Positions 1 through 6,883 of a stretch of DNA of 7,626 bases are shown one piece after another. Within the stretch, counting starts at the first letter, position 1. Each line of letters begins with the position of its first letter. The notes below the pieces were generated by a model. The model saw only the letters and a program-made list of their open reading frames with translations, did not search any database and was not told the DNA's origin. This stretch comes from Nitrospira sp. (lineage in GTDB: Bacteria > Nitrospirota > Nitrospiria > Nitrospirales > Nitrospiraceae): contig JAOUEB010000054.1 in assembly GCA_029858925.1 (NCBI GenBank), positions 1-7,626 of the forward strand, written 5' to 3'. The position numbers and the translations under genes were made by a program.

Positions 1-225
1 TATCTGCTGTGGCGGAGATTCGGAGTAACAGGAGAGCGAGCACTCAAGTCGTCAGGACAGGAAGGCTGAGGAACGTGAATGGCCACAACGCCGGAAACAG
101 ATTCCCGGTACCTTTGTTTGTACCTATAGCATCTCGAGTGTGGAAACTGATATCGGAGGGTGCCCCATCCGTTCATCCTGTGACCACATACGATGCCGGT
201 GATTTACCGTGATGAGGAGTGATCT

Positions 226-1212
226 ATGAATGCATTCATCAGCTGGTCCGGAAGCCGCCAATTGCTGATTGCCAAGGCCGTCAAGAAGTGGCTGACGGCT
301 GTCGTGCCTGAGGTCCAATCCTTTGTCAGCCCCGAGCTGCAGAAAGGCAAGCCCTGGTTTGCTGAGCTGGCGAAGGAACTCAAGGACGCAGATATGGGAT
401 TTATGTGCCTTGCCCTGCCTCGGGTGGCGAGCGATTGGCAGCTGGTGGAAGCAGGCGCCATTTGGAAAGCGGCCGGGAGCGGGGGACTGTTCCCGCTCTG
501 CTTCCACATCCGCGAGAAGGATGTGCCTGAACCCTTGCGCGCCTTCCAGATGACGCATTTCAACCAAGACGATTTCCGGCGCCTGGCCAAGAGTGTCGCG
601 AACATTGTGGACCGGACATCTGGCTGGACGGTCAAGCGCCAACGGACCTTCGAGAAAAGCTGGCTTCAGCTGAAAAGGAGTGTCGAATCGGCATTGCGCC
701 AGCCGGATGACGGGATGCATACGGCGAAAGGGTTCATCCATGCCGTAGCCGGCGGCTGGTGGGAGCGTGTGTGGTCAGATCAAGATTCCACGAAGTTGAG
801 CTGGATGTGGTTTGAGCCATCCAATGATGGAACCAGTCAGACGATTACCGGTCACGGCTTCAGCAAAGGGGGCTCGTTTGCCTCCCAGTGGGAGACCATC
901 CTCATTTCCATCCAGGCGCAGATGCCTGAGCCAATCCTGGAGTATTACTGGGAAGGCCGGCATACCCACGAACCAAATCTGCTGTTCGGAGGAAAATGTA
1001 CGATCCAATTCAGAATCTCGGCCAATGGGACGATCGATGAAGGAAGCGGGGAATTTAAAGATGTGTGCATGAACGAAGCGCGGCCACCCACAACCAAGCT
1101 GGTCGCGCTCCAGCGGGCGACTCCGGAAGAAATCGCGATCATGACCGGCAAAAACAAAACTATGCGAGCGCGGCGCACCCTCGCTGACAAGAAACTCAAG
1201 GGCTGGCTCTAA
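226..1212 (+). CDS. TIR-domain protein with C-terminal beta-rich domain
   Basis: The product is a 328-residue cytoplasmic protein with no signal peptide or membrane segment. Residues 1-130 look like a bacterial TIR domain. They show FISWSG at 4-9 (first strand and start of the BB-loop region), SPELQKGKPWFAEL at 35-48, a hydrophobic strand GFMCLALP at 58-65, and SDWQLVEAGA at 69-78. In that last motif E75 sits where NAD-cleaving TIR domains carry their catalytic glutamate. A short linker leads to a C-terminal domain (about 170-282) rich in aromatic residues and alternating beta pattern: GGWWERVW, SFASQWET, LEYYWEG, GSGEFKD. It may be a small barrel that senses a ligand, which is inference. The last 45 residues are basic. 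The start is supported by AGGAG at 215-219, 6 bases before the ATG. Non-coding sequence flanks it on both sides, so it appears monocistronic. Bacterial TIR proteins often act in anti-phage NAD depletion, but no defence partner is visible here. Confidence 0.85.
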   Translation: MNAFISWSGSRQLLIAKAVKKWLTAVVPEVQSFVSPELQKGKPWFAELAKELKDADMGFMCLALPRVASDWQLVEAGAIWKAAGSGGLFPLCFHIREKDVPEPLRAFQMTHFNQDDFRRLAKSVANIVDRTSGWTVKRQRTFEKSWLQLKRSVESALRQPDDGMHTAKGFIHAVAGGWWERVWSDQDSTKLSWMWFEPSNDGTSQTITGHGFSKGGSFASQWETILISIQAQMPEPILEYYWEGRHTHEPNLLFGGKCTIQFRISANGTIDEGSGEFKDVCMNEARPPTTKLVALQRATPEEIAIMTGKNKTMRARRTLADKKLKGWL

Positions 1213-1506
1213 CGCCATCGCGGCAGTTTTCACGAGCCACTCCTGACTCTGCGACCCTGTGCGTTTACGCTCACGGCGACATTCTCTACACAAGCACTTT
1301 CAGCAGCAGCGCCAGCTTCACGTTGACGCTCACCCATCAAGTGAAGGGAAACGACTACTCCCACTGTTGCACTTGTCAACAGCACGGTCCTGGCTGAATG
1401 GCGTGTAATGCCTCACCGGCTCCATTCCCGTCACAAATTTCGTAAGTTTTTCTACATAATCCTTTGAAAACTAATCGTCGCGTTGTTTCGCATCTTATCC
1501 GGTTAG

Positions 1507-1522
1507 TGGCACAGTCCCTGCT
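1507..1522 (+). promoter_or_regulatory. Candidate sigma-54 (RpoN) -24/-12 promoter
   Basis: The stretch reads TGGCACAGTCCCTGCT. It matches the established sigma-54 consensus TGGCAC-R-N4-TTGCW except for C instead of the first T of TTGC. The invariant GG (1508-1509) and GC (1520-1521) are exactly 12 bases apart, as required. Transcription would start near 1533, upstream of the secreted-protein cluster at 1829-3399. The surrounding DNA is AT-rich, which suits promoter melting and bending. If real, expression would need an enhancer-binding AAA+ activator; none is encoded in the window. Chance matches to this motif do occur, so the call stays moderate. Confidence 0.5.
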
Positions 1523-1667
1523 TTGTAATTTGTAGGAATTAAAGAACGACTTCGTGGCGCAGTGACGTAGGTGGAGTGTGAGGGGGGGGTATGTCATTCG
1601 TCATTCGGATCAGATCGAATTTAGAAAATCGGATGGTTGAAAGCCAGTCGATGATTGGCGATGCCGT

Positions 1668-1751
1668 GGCTGATTCGATATGGCGGTCTACGGATCGAGG
1701 GCATCACGCTCATGGTTAACCCTGAGGCATCTCGCAATGTTGGAATCAGCC
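1668..1751. repeat. 9-bp inverted repeat in the putative leader
   Basis: GGCTGATTC at 1668-1676 is the exact reverse complement of GAATCAGCC at 1743-1751, with 66 bases between the arms. The enclosed interval contains GGTTAACC (1714-1721) and TGAGGC (1723-1728), the latter able to pair with GCCTCA overlapping the right arm (1749-1754). The two pairings are mutually exclusive, which would allow alternative RNA folds upstream of the gene at 1829. Whether this is regulatory or chance is open. Confidence 0.35.
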
Positions 1752-1828
1752 TCATCCTCTCGTAAATCAACGTGCGTCGGTATGCACATGAGACGGTCAG
1801 ACATCTGAAATCACAGGAGGACATGCTC

Positions 1829-2182
1829 ATGAGAGGAGTAAAACTTTCTCACCTAGTACTCACCTTTATAGTGGGAGTTCTATCTGCTACACCGGTCATG
1901 GCGGCCGATTTTAACTGTACCCCAACCGAGGTGGCGGTTTTCCCTGAGCGTATTCACGTCAAGTGTTCATCAGGCGCCACGGACGGCACCGCAAACATTT
2001 GGTTTTGGGCTTTGTCCACATCGGACGCGCAGAGGGCCAATCGATTCCTCTCTACTGCCACGACGTCGCTGGTCTCAGGACGGACACTCAGGTTCAGTTT
2101 CAAACCAGGTGACACGAGTGGCGCCGCTTTTGGCTGCCTTGCGAAAGACTGTCGCACCCCTTCGATCATCGCAATTTTTTAA
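1829..2182 (+). CDS. Small secreted four-cysteine protein (paralogue 1)
   Basis: The product is 117 residues with a clear Sec signal peptide: basic MRGVK, a hydrophobic core at about 8-20, and cleavage after VMA at residue 25. The mature protein of about 92 residues has four cysteines, C30, C46, C103 and C108, probably forming two disulfides. Its C-terminal half carries FSFKPGDTSGAAFGC followed by DCR. It is a clear paralogue of the protein at 3001-3399, sharing the cysteine frame and these motifs. I do not recognise the family and assign no function. There are ATGs at 1823 and 1829. AGGAGG at 1815-1820 is only 2 bases from the first but 8 from the second, so 1829 is preferred; an ATG at 1772 would put a hydrophilic stretch before the signal peptide. 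The next gene, a protease, starts 46 bases downstream. Confidence 0.85.
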   Translation: MRGVKLSHLVLTFIVGVLSATPVMAADFNCTPTEVAVFPERIHVKCSSGATDGTANIWFWALSTSDAQRANRFLSTATTSLVSGRTLRFSFKPGDTSGAAFGCLAKDCRTPSIIAIF

Positions 2183-2228
2183 TGCTCGTTGTTGCAATGC
2201 GAAGTTTGTGAATGAGGGAGGATCACGC

Positions 2229-2984
2229 ATGCTCATTCTTTCACGCCAACATGTAGCCGCCTCTGTCCTACTTTCCGCACTCACGGCTTTGCCTATCCCG
2301 GCAAGCGCCCTCTTTCAAGGAGGACCGGGCGAGGGTACGCCATGGCCGAAATCGAGTTCGGGGTCTGTACACGTGTCCGTCTGCTTTCGCGATCCAGGCA
2401 CGAAGAGCAAGGATGCACAAGGCAACCAATATGAGGTCACGTATTCAGGCGATGAATCGACCCGAAAGCGGCGGCTTGTGAGGGATGCCCTTGAGAGCTC
2501 CTGGCAGAAGTGGGGTGGGATCGTATTTCAAGGCTGGAATAGCTGCACCAGCAATCTAGAAGGCACCCTCTACGTGGATCTTATCAAGGAAGATTGCGGT
2601 GGATGCGGCGATTCTATGCCACGAGGCTACGACAAGAAGGGTGTCAAAGTCTGGCTGAAACTGGAAAACCCTGATGATCGCCTGCTTCGAACCGTGATCA
2701 TCCACGAGTTTGGCCATGCCATTGGTTTTCATCATGAAATGGACCGCCCAGACGCGAAGAATTCGGATGGCACCTTCGTCTGTACAGACGGCCCAGTGGA
2801 ATATGCTCAAGGAACCTATTTAACACCGCGCTATGACGATGTGTCGGTCATGAACTACTGCGCACCACGCAATCGGAATGGCCTCTCTGCCAGAGATATT
2901 GAAGGGGTGCAGAAACTGTATGGCACGAGCAGCGCTGGTCGCTGGCTGAAAGCCCTGCCTAGCCTGTCTTTATACGCGATGTGA
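2229..2984 (+). CDS. Secreted astacin/matrixin-like zinc metalloprotease (metzincin)
   Basis: The product is 251 residues with a Sec signal peptide (cleavage near PASA, residue 27). The zinc motif HEFGHAIGFHHE spans 159-170, giving ligands H159, H163 and H169 and catalytic E160. It is followed by RPD at 173-175 and by a Met-turn SVMNY at 216-220. HExxHxxGxxH plus a Met-turn defines metzincins, and the glutamate right after the third histidine is typical of astacins (M12A). Upstream, residues 83-105 (a VRDALESSWQKWGG segment) resemble the start of the catalytic fold. Cysteines at 52, 106, 123, 126, 185 and 221 suggest disulfides. Little room exists for a prodomain between the signal peptide and the catalytic fold, so latency must be controlled otherwise. 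GAGGGAGGA at 2214-2222 supports the ATG at 2229; longer in-frame starts lose the N-terminal signal peptide. It lies between two paralogous small secreted genes, probably in one operon. Confidence 0.9.
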   Translation: MLILSRQHVAASVLLSALTALPIPASALFQGGPGEGTPWPKSSSGSVHVSVCFRDPGTKSKDAQGNQYEVTYSGDESTRKRRLVRDALESSWQKWGGIVFQGWNSCTSNLEGTLYVDLIKEDCGGCGDSMPRGYDKKGVKVWLKLENPDDRLLRTVIIHEFGHAIGFHHEMDRPDAKNSDGTFVCTDGPVEYAQGTYLTPRYDDVSVMNYCAPRNRNGLSARDIEGVQKLYGTSSAGRWLKALPSLSLYAM

Positions 2985-3000
2985 GGAGATTGGAGGAACC

Positions 3001-3399
3001 ATGAGATACGCGCATGGGCTTATCGTTGGGGCCGCCCTTACCATAGCCGTCACAGGGGTAGGCGTGGCACACGCCGTGGATTATACCTGCGTCCCGTTAG
3101 AGGTGGCGACCCTCGATAATCGGGTTCACGTGGAGTGCGCCGAACCTGCGCCAAAAACCAGAGGAAGTTACCCCACGGATACTGGACATTCGATCAAATA
3201 CTTTGCCGTATCATTGTCCGCCAATCAGGACTGGCTTAACCGGTTCGTACAGATGTCCACTATTGCCATCAACTCAGGGAGTCCAATTCAATTCAGTTTT
3301 GACCCTGGAGACTATAGTGGAGAAACCTTCGGCTGTGCTCGCACCGACTGCCGCAAACCCTGGGCCTTCAAGCTACTGAAAGACGCCCGTGTGCCATGA
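3001..3399 (+). CDS. Small secreted four-cysteine protein (paralogue 2)
   Basis: The product is 132 residues with a Sec signal peptide that ends at AHA (residue 25). Mature cysteines are C30, C46, C112 and C117. It aligns with the 117-residue protein at 1829-2182: both have DxxCxPxEVA, then RxHVxC with the first two cysteines at identical positions, and both end with FSFxPGDxSG, FGC and DCRxP. About half of the residues in the first block and roughly two thirds in the second are identical. This copy has an extra loop of about 10 residues after C46 and a slightly longer tail. GGAGG at 2992-2996 precedes the ATG, and only 16 bases separate it from the protease stop, implying co-transcription. 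The function is unknown. A partner, inhibitor or chaperone of the neighbouring protease is inferred from position only. Confidence 0.85.
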   Translation: MRYAHGLIVGAALTIAVTGVGVAHAVDYTCVPLEVATLDNRVHVECAEPAPKTRGSYPTDTGHSIKYFAVSLSANQDWLNRFVQMSTIAINSGSPIQFSFDPGDYSGETFGCARTDCRKPWAFKLLKDARVP

Positions 3400-3444
3400 G
3401 GTGAACGGAAACACACATGGATCGACGCACTGTCTTCCCCAAGA

Positions 3445-3471
3445 TTGCGTCCCAGATAGGAAGCACATAAT
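3445..3471 (+). promoter_or_regulatory. Weak sigma-70-like promoter candidate
   Basis: TTGCGT at 3445-3450 and CATAAT at 3466-3471 (5 of 6 to the -10 consensus) are separated by 15 bases, shorter than the usual 16-18. They sit in the 137-base gap between the small secreted gene and the large metallopeptidase-like gene, so a separate promoter for the latter is possible. The evidence is weak. Confidence 0.25.
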
Positions 3472-3479
3472 TCCCCCGC

Positions 3480-3500
3480 TCGCCATATGGCAGATGGCGA
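3480..3500 (+). other. Short hairpin ahead of the large metallopeptidase-like gene
   Basis: TCGCCAT at 3480-3486 can pair with ATGGCGA at 3494-3500 around a 7-base loop. A run of five T follows at 3514-3518, 13 bases after the stem, too far for a standard intrinsic terminator. It may be an mRNA leader or operon-junction structure affecting the gene at 3537. Confidence 0.3.
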
Positions 3501-3536
3501 CCCCCTACAGGAGTTTTTAAACAAAGGAGAGACCCG

Positions 3537-6530
3537 ATGCAAAGGACGTACGACCCAACTCTTAAAGCCACCGTCACCCTCGATGATGCCGGGCGCGTGC
3601 GAGGGATCAACCATCTTGACGAATATCGAGAGATGGAAAACCTACGCGGGCGAGAGGCGGCACATGCCTATGTTCGCGACATCGCTGGGACCTTCGAGAT
3701 CACCCCGGAGGCCCTCCGCCAGATTGAGCAACCCGTGTCCTTTCTTGATCCTCAGACCAAGCCTGTTGAATACCGTTTCAGCGAGGAAAAATCGTCATTT
3801 GACGGAACGACTTATTCCTATTATCAAACGTACTTGAATACACCGGTGTGGGAATCCGGCATCACTGCCACCCTCAAGCAAGCGCCAGCCCGTGTGGTCG
3901 CAGCCGCGAATACGAGCGCAGCAGACATCAACGCCACCTTGCCGTCAACGCAAGCCCTCGAACGATACCGTCGGCTTTTTGCAACCGGAGAAAAAGTTGA
4001 GGGGGGGCCTCAACGGCCTACCACGAAACGAGCCAAATCATCGGAGACGAACGGTGCAGATTTGTTGGCTGCCTTGTTGAGCCCTGCGATGAAGCCGGTA
4101 AAACGGAAAGAGGCCGGCCAGGCTGCCCCGCAATTGATCCGTGGACGGTTTTTTATTTACCGGTATCAGGCAAGCCAGCGGGCCGCCGCCCCGCCGCCCC
4201 CCACACCGGCCACCCACGTTCCGAAAGAGGGTCCCTCGCAGCCACTGCCGCAGCCCCTGTGCGGCACACCACCGACCTTGCCCCTGCCACCCGTTGATAA
4301 GTCTATCCAAGGGGGACACTGGTACCTGGTCGCCGAGCTCATCGTCCGGCTTCCGTATGAAGGCAGCCGGATGAATTGGCGGCTACTGGTCGATGTGGAG
4401 ACCAATACCATCCTCTATCTGCGGGCCTTGACCTCCGGTATTAACGGCTTGGTGTTTACCTATGATCCGATCACCAGCACCGGCACAATCACCAACACGC
4501 CGGATCAGAGCAACGCGGTCCTCAATCCGCATCGTGACACGGTCGTGCTCCCCAATCTCGATCCCCCTGTCGCGGGCACACAGTCACTGCAAGGCAGCCT
4601 CGTCACACTGACCGATATCGAAATATTGAATGTGGCGCCTCCCACGCGCCCGAGTGGGAACGATTTCAACATCTGGGATGCCCGCACCAACGAATTTGCA
4701 GCCGTCAACGCCTATTACCATAACGACCGGTTCTTCCAACTGATCGCCAACCTCGGCTTCCCGCTTGCCACCTATTTCGACGGAACAGCCTTCCCCGTGG
4801 AAGTCGATCACCGCGGCAAGGGCAATGCTGTCAACATGGGCAACACCGTCAATGCCCATTGCATCGGGGATGGGGACGGCATTGATCACGCCTGTTACGC
4901 GCTGGCCGACCTCACCGACACCACCCACCCGATCGGCATTGCCACCGACTGGCGGGTCGTCCTGCACGAGCTGGGCGGCCACGGCACCCTTCACGACCAC
5001 GTCGGCGGCCCCAATTTCGGCTTCGCACACAGTGCCGGCGATAGCTTTGCGATCATCCTGAACGACTACCTCTCGGAGTGGCATAACGGAGCCGCGCTCG
5101 ACCGCTTTTTACTGGCCCCCTTCGTGCCGTCTGTACCGCGTCGGTCCGACCGCGCGGTCGCCGCCGGGTGGGGGTGGGGCGGGGTGAACGACACCGGCAT
5201 CTCGGTCATGAACCCAGGGTACGACAGCGAGCAGATTCTTTCGACGACGATGTTTCGCGCCTATCGTGCGATCGGCGGAGACTCCACCGAGGTCGCCCGA
5301 CGGGAATTCGCCGCCCGTTGCATGGCCTATCTGATGCTGCGCGCCATCGGCACCATGACCTCGGCAAGCCTCGGCGCTGGTGGTACCGCAGCCTCACCCG
5401 CGGGTTTCCTCTCGGCGCTCGTTGCGGCTGATGCCCTCAACTGGACCTCTGAAGGCGTCTATGGAGGGGCGTACAACAAGGTGCTCACCTGGGCATTCGA
5501 AAAACAGAACCTCAATGAGGGTGCCAAACCCAGCGTCGACGTCTATATCGACGATGGCCGGGCTGGGGAATACGACTATTTGGCTGTCCACTGGACCACC
5601 ACAACCATCTGGAACCGGCGGAACCCGGACAGCGGGACCGGGCACGAGGAACCAGCCCTTGATGAAACCAACTACGCCTATGTCAAGATTAAGAACCGCG
5701 GCACGTCCATTGCCAACAACGTGATCGTGAAAGCCTATCACTGCAAGCCCTCCGCCGGCGTGCTGTGGCCCAACGATCTCCAGGCGATGACCACAGCCCA
5801 ACTGTCCGCCGGTACACTTCAACCCAACGACACGGAGGAAAAGACGGTCGGCCCCTTCGAATGGACCCCCGTCACCAATGCCTGGGGGCACGATTGCATG
5901 TTGATGATCGTGTCGGCCACCGGCGACCCCAGCAACGTGGACAACTTCACCGCGGGCGAAGTGGTCGAGGATTGGCGGTTGGTCCCCAACGACAACAACG
6001 TAGGCCAACGCAATGTCACACTCGTGCCTGGCGGCAGCCTGCAGGGGTTGATTGCCGGTCTGCAGGGCAAAGGGTTCTGGGTCGGCAATCCCGGACGATC
6101 GGCGGCGACGATCACCGTGACTGTGGCGTTCCCGCCCCTGTTAGCCCGCCTCGGATGGCGCATCGCGTTGCGCGGCCTGCCCGAGAACGGACTCCGCCTG
6201 AAATCCCGAGACCAGCGGCTCGTGACCTTCGACGTCCACCAGGGTCGCCCGTTTACCAAGGCCGACGTGTTGGCCACATCCGAGCGGGACATCGTCGTCA
6301 CGGCGAAGGCCGACGGCGCAATCACAGGCGGGATGGTCTATCGGATCGATCCCGAGATCGACATGCCGTTCAACGACCGCACGCCAGATGACCAAAAGGA
6401 TGGGTGTCGTGACAAAGCCAAACGCCTGCTGGAATGTTTGGACCTGCCCAGCGGTAAGGTGAAACGGGTGCGCGTCCGCAAGGTCGCGATCGATGTAGAG
6501 ATGGGCGAAGACGACTGCTGTTGCGACTAG
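3537..6530 (+). CDS. Large fungalysin/thermolysin-like (gluzincin) metallopeptidase with atypical metal motif
   Basis: The product has 997 residues. Residues 1-130 resemble an FTP-type propeptide (YSYYQTYLNTPVWESGITATL, about 93-113). A Pro-rich linker follows at about 219-252, then a PepSY-like block (WYLVAELIV to RLLVDVETNTILYLRAL, to about 300). The catalytic-like domain (about 330-660) contains NEFAAVNAYYHND near 385, HELGGHGTLHDH at 477-488, and FAHSAGDSFA at 496-505. A CARDB/Ig-like domain follows (about 665-775, with TNYAYVKIKNRGT), then a second Ig-like domain (about 825-935) and a charged tail ending DDCCCD. The first motif is HExxxH rather than HExxH. The usual ExxSD glutamate position seems to be H498, with D502 matching the conserved Asp. 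It may therefore bind metal differently or be inactive. There is no signal peptide. AAAGGAGA at 3523-3530 supports this ATG, and no start codon precedes it back to the in-frame stop at 3468. The family assignment is by motif and architecture only. Confidence 0.75.
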   Translation: MQRTYDPTLKATVTLDDAGRVRGINHLDEYREMENLRGREAAHAYVRDIAGTFEITPEALRQIEQPVSFLDPQTKPVEYRFSEEKSSFDGTTYSYYQTYLNTPVWESGITATLKQAPARVVAAANTSAADINATLPSTQALERYRRLFATGEKVEGGPQRPTTKRAKSSETNGADLLAALLSPAMKPVKRKEAGQAAPQLIRGRFFIYRYQASQRAAAPPPPTPATHVPKEGPSQPLPQPLCGTPPTLPLPPVDKSIQGGHWYLVAELIVRLPYEGSRMNWRLLVDVETNTILYLRALTSGINGLVFTYDPITSTGTITNTPDQSNAVLNPHRDTVVLPNLDPPVAGTQSLQGSLVTLTDIEILNVAPPTRPSGNDFNIWDARTNEFAAVNAYYHNDRFFQLIANLGFPLATYFDGTAFPVEVDHRGKGNAVNMGNTVNAHCIGDGDGIDHACYALADLTDTTHPIGIATDWRVVLHELGGHGTLHDHVGGPNFGFAHSAGDSFAIILNDYLSEWHNGAALDRFLLAPFVPSVPRRSDRAVAAGWGWGGVNDTGISVMNPGYDSEQILSTTMFRAYRAIGGDSTEVARREFAARCMAYLMLRAIGTMTSASLGAGGTAASPAGFLSALVAADALNWTSEGVYGGAYNKVLTWAFEKQNLNEGAKPSVDVYIDDGRAGEYDYLAVHWTTTTIWNRRNPDSGTGHEEPALDETNYAYVKIKNRGTSIANNVIVKAYHCKPSAGVLWPNDLQAMTTAQLSAGTLQPNDTEEKTVGPFEWTPVTNAWGHDCMLMIVSATGDPSNVDNFTAGEVVEDWRLVPNDNNVGQRNVTLVPGGSLQGLIAGLQGKGFWVGNPGRSAATITVTVAFPPLLARLGWRIALRGLPENGLRLKSRDQRLVTFDVHQGRPFTKADVLATSERDIVVTAKADGAITGGMVYRIDPEIDMPFNDRTPDDQKDGCRDKAKRLLECLDLPSGKVKRVRVRKVAIDVEMGEDDCCCD

Positions 6531-6547
6531 TGTTTTCTCGATCCAGA

Positions 6548-6587
6548 GCGAAGTCGATCGCATGTGTAGCCAGGCGATCGACTTCGC
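6548..6587 (+). terminator. Perfect 14-bp inverted repeat, probable transcript-end hairpin
   Basis: GCGAAGTCGATCGC at 6548-6561 is exactly complementary to GCGATCGACTTCGC at 6574-6587, with a 12-base loop. It begins 17 bases after the stop of the large metallopeptidase-like gene. That position fits a terminator or an mRNA 3'-stabilising hairpin. No T run follows, so it is not a canonical intrinsic terminator; a dyad binding site or a dispersed palindromic repeat is the alternative. Confidence 0.55.
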
Positions 6588-6646
6588 AGGGCAGTCGTTC
6601 GTGCGTGCCTCATCGCAACCGACGTACGTATGACAAAGAGGTCCTC

Positions 6647-6883
6647 ATGGCAAGACTGCCTGAGATTCAGCTGAGGCACACCTCGCTCTGCATCGCTACC
6701 CACCCAGCTGCGGCCAAGGAAGCCAAGCGCTGGACCATGCTCATGATCAGGGGCAAGAACCGCAAAGAGACGGAGGGTGATGTCGTGTGGGAATTGGAGC
6801 CCTCGCTGTCGCCACGACATATGTTGAAGTTGTCATGGAGCGATCTGTACGCGTGTTCAGCCGCACGTACATATTTCGATTGA
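6647..6883 (+). CDS. Small hypothetical protein (78 aa)
   Basis: This is a 78-residue frame starting MARLPEIQLRHTSL, with AAAGAGG at 6635-6641 placed 5 bases before the ATG. That spacing is the main support for it being real. No signal peptide, membrane segment or recognised domain is seen. The middle is basic (RGKNRKETEG) and then WELEPSLSP. I do not recognise the family. Another frame with protein-like composition overlaps its last 56 bases and runs on to 7034, so the gene could be frameshifted and its natural C-terminus lost. It sits between the hairpin at 6548-6587 and a broken AMP-ligase gene, in a region that looks partly degraded. Confidence 0.45.
   Translation: MARLPEIQLRHTSLCIATHPAAAKEAKRWTMLMIRGKNRKETEGDVVWELEPSLSPRHMLKLSWSDLYACSAARTYFD

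Larger units (their letters stand above)
1213..1828. other. Long intergenic region and leader without a convincing gene
   Basis: No complete gene is seen in these 616 bases. The first part (to 1397) contains a start-less open frame with protein-like composition, possibly a gene remnant. From about 1430 to 1560 the sequence becomes AT-rich and contains the sigma-54-like promoter at 1507-1522. An 8-base G run lies at 1582-1589, followed by a tandem TCATTCG pair at 1594-1607. Between 1660 and 1755 there are several inverted repeats: the palindrome GGTTAACC at 1714-1721, TGAGGC at 1723-1728 pairing with GCCTCA at 1749-1754, and a 9-base pair annotated separately. If transcription begins near 1533, all of this lies in a leader of roughly 295 bases ahead of the first secreted protein. 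Confidence 0.6.

Noticed and set aside
102..130. TTCCCG and TATAGC with 17-base spacing as a promoter for the TIR gene.
   Set aside because: Only 3 and 4 of 6 consensus matches, easily found by chance.
1..212. Short open frames upstream of the TIR gene: one from 9, and a possible gene tail ending at TGA 67-69.
   Set aside because: Neither has a ribosome binding site, a recognisable domain or convincing composition. The first 69 bases could be the end of an upstream gene, but too little is visible to support that.
124..741. A 205-residue minus-strand open frame opposite the TIR gene.
   Set aside because: It lies opposite the recognisable TIR domain coding sequence, has no domain of its own, and is explained as a shadow of a GC-rich gene.
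5394..6008. A 204-residue minus-strand open frame opposite the large metallopeptidase-like gene.
   Set aside because: Gly/Val-rich shadow translation inside a gene with clear domain content and a good ribosome binding site; no independent start signal.
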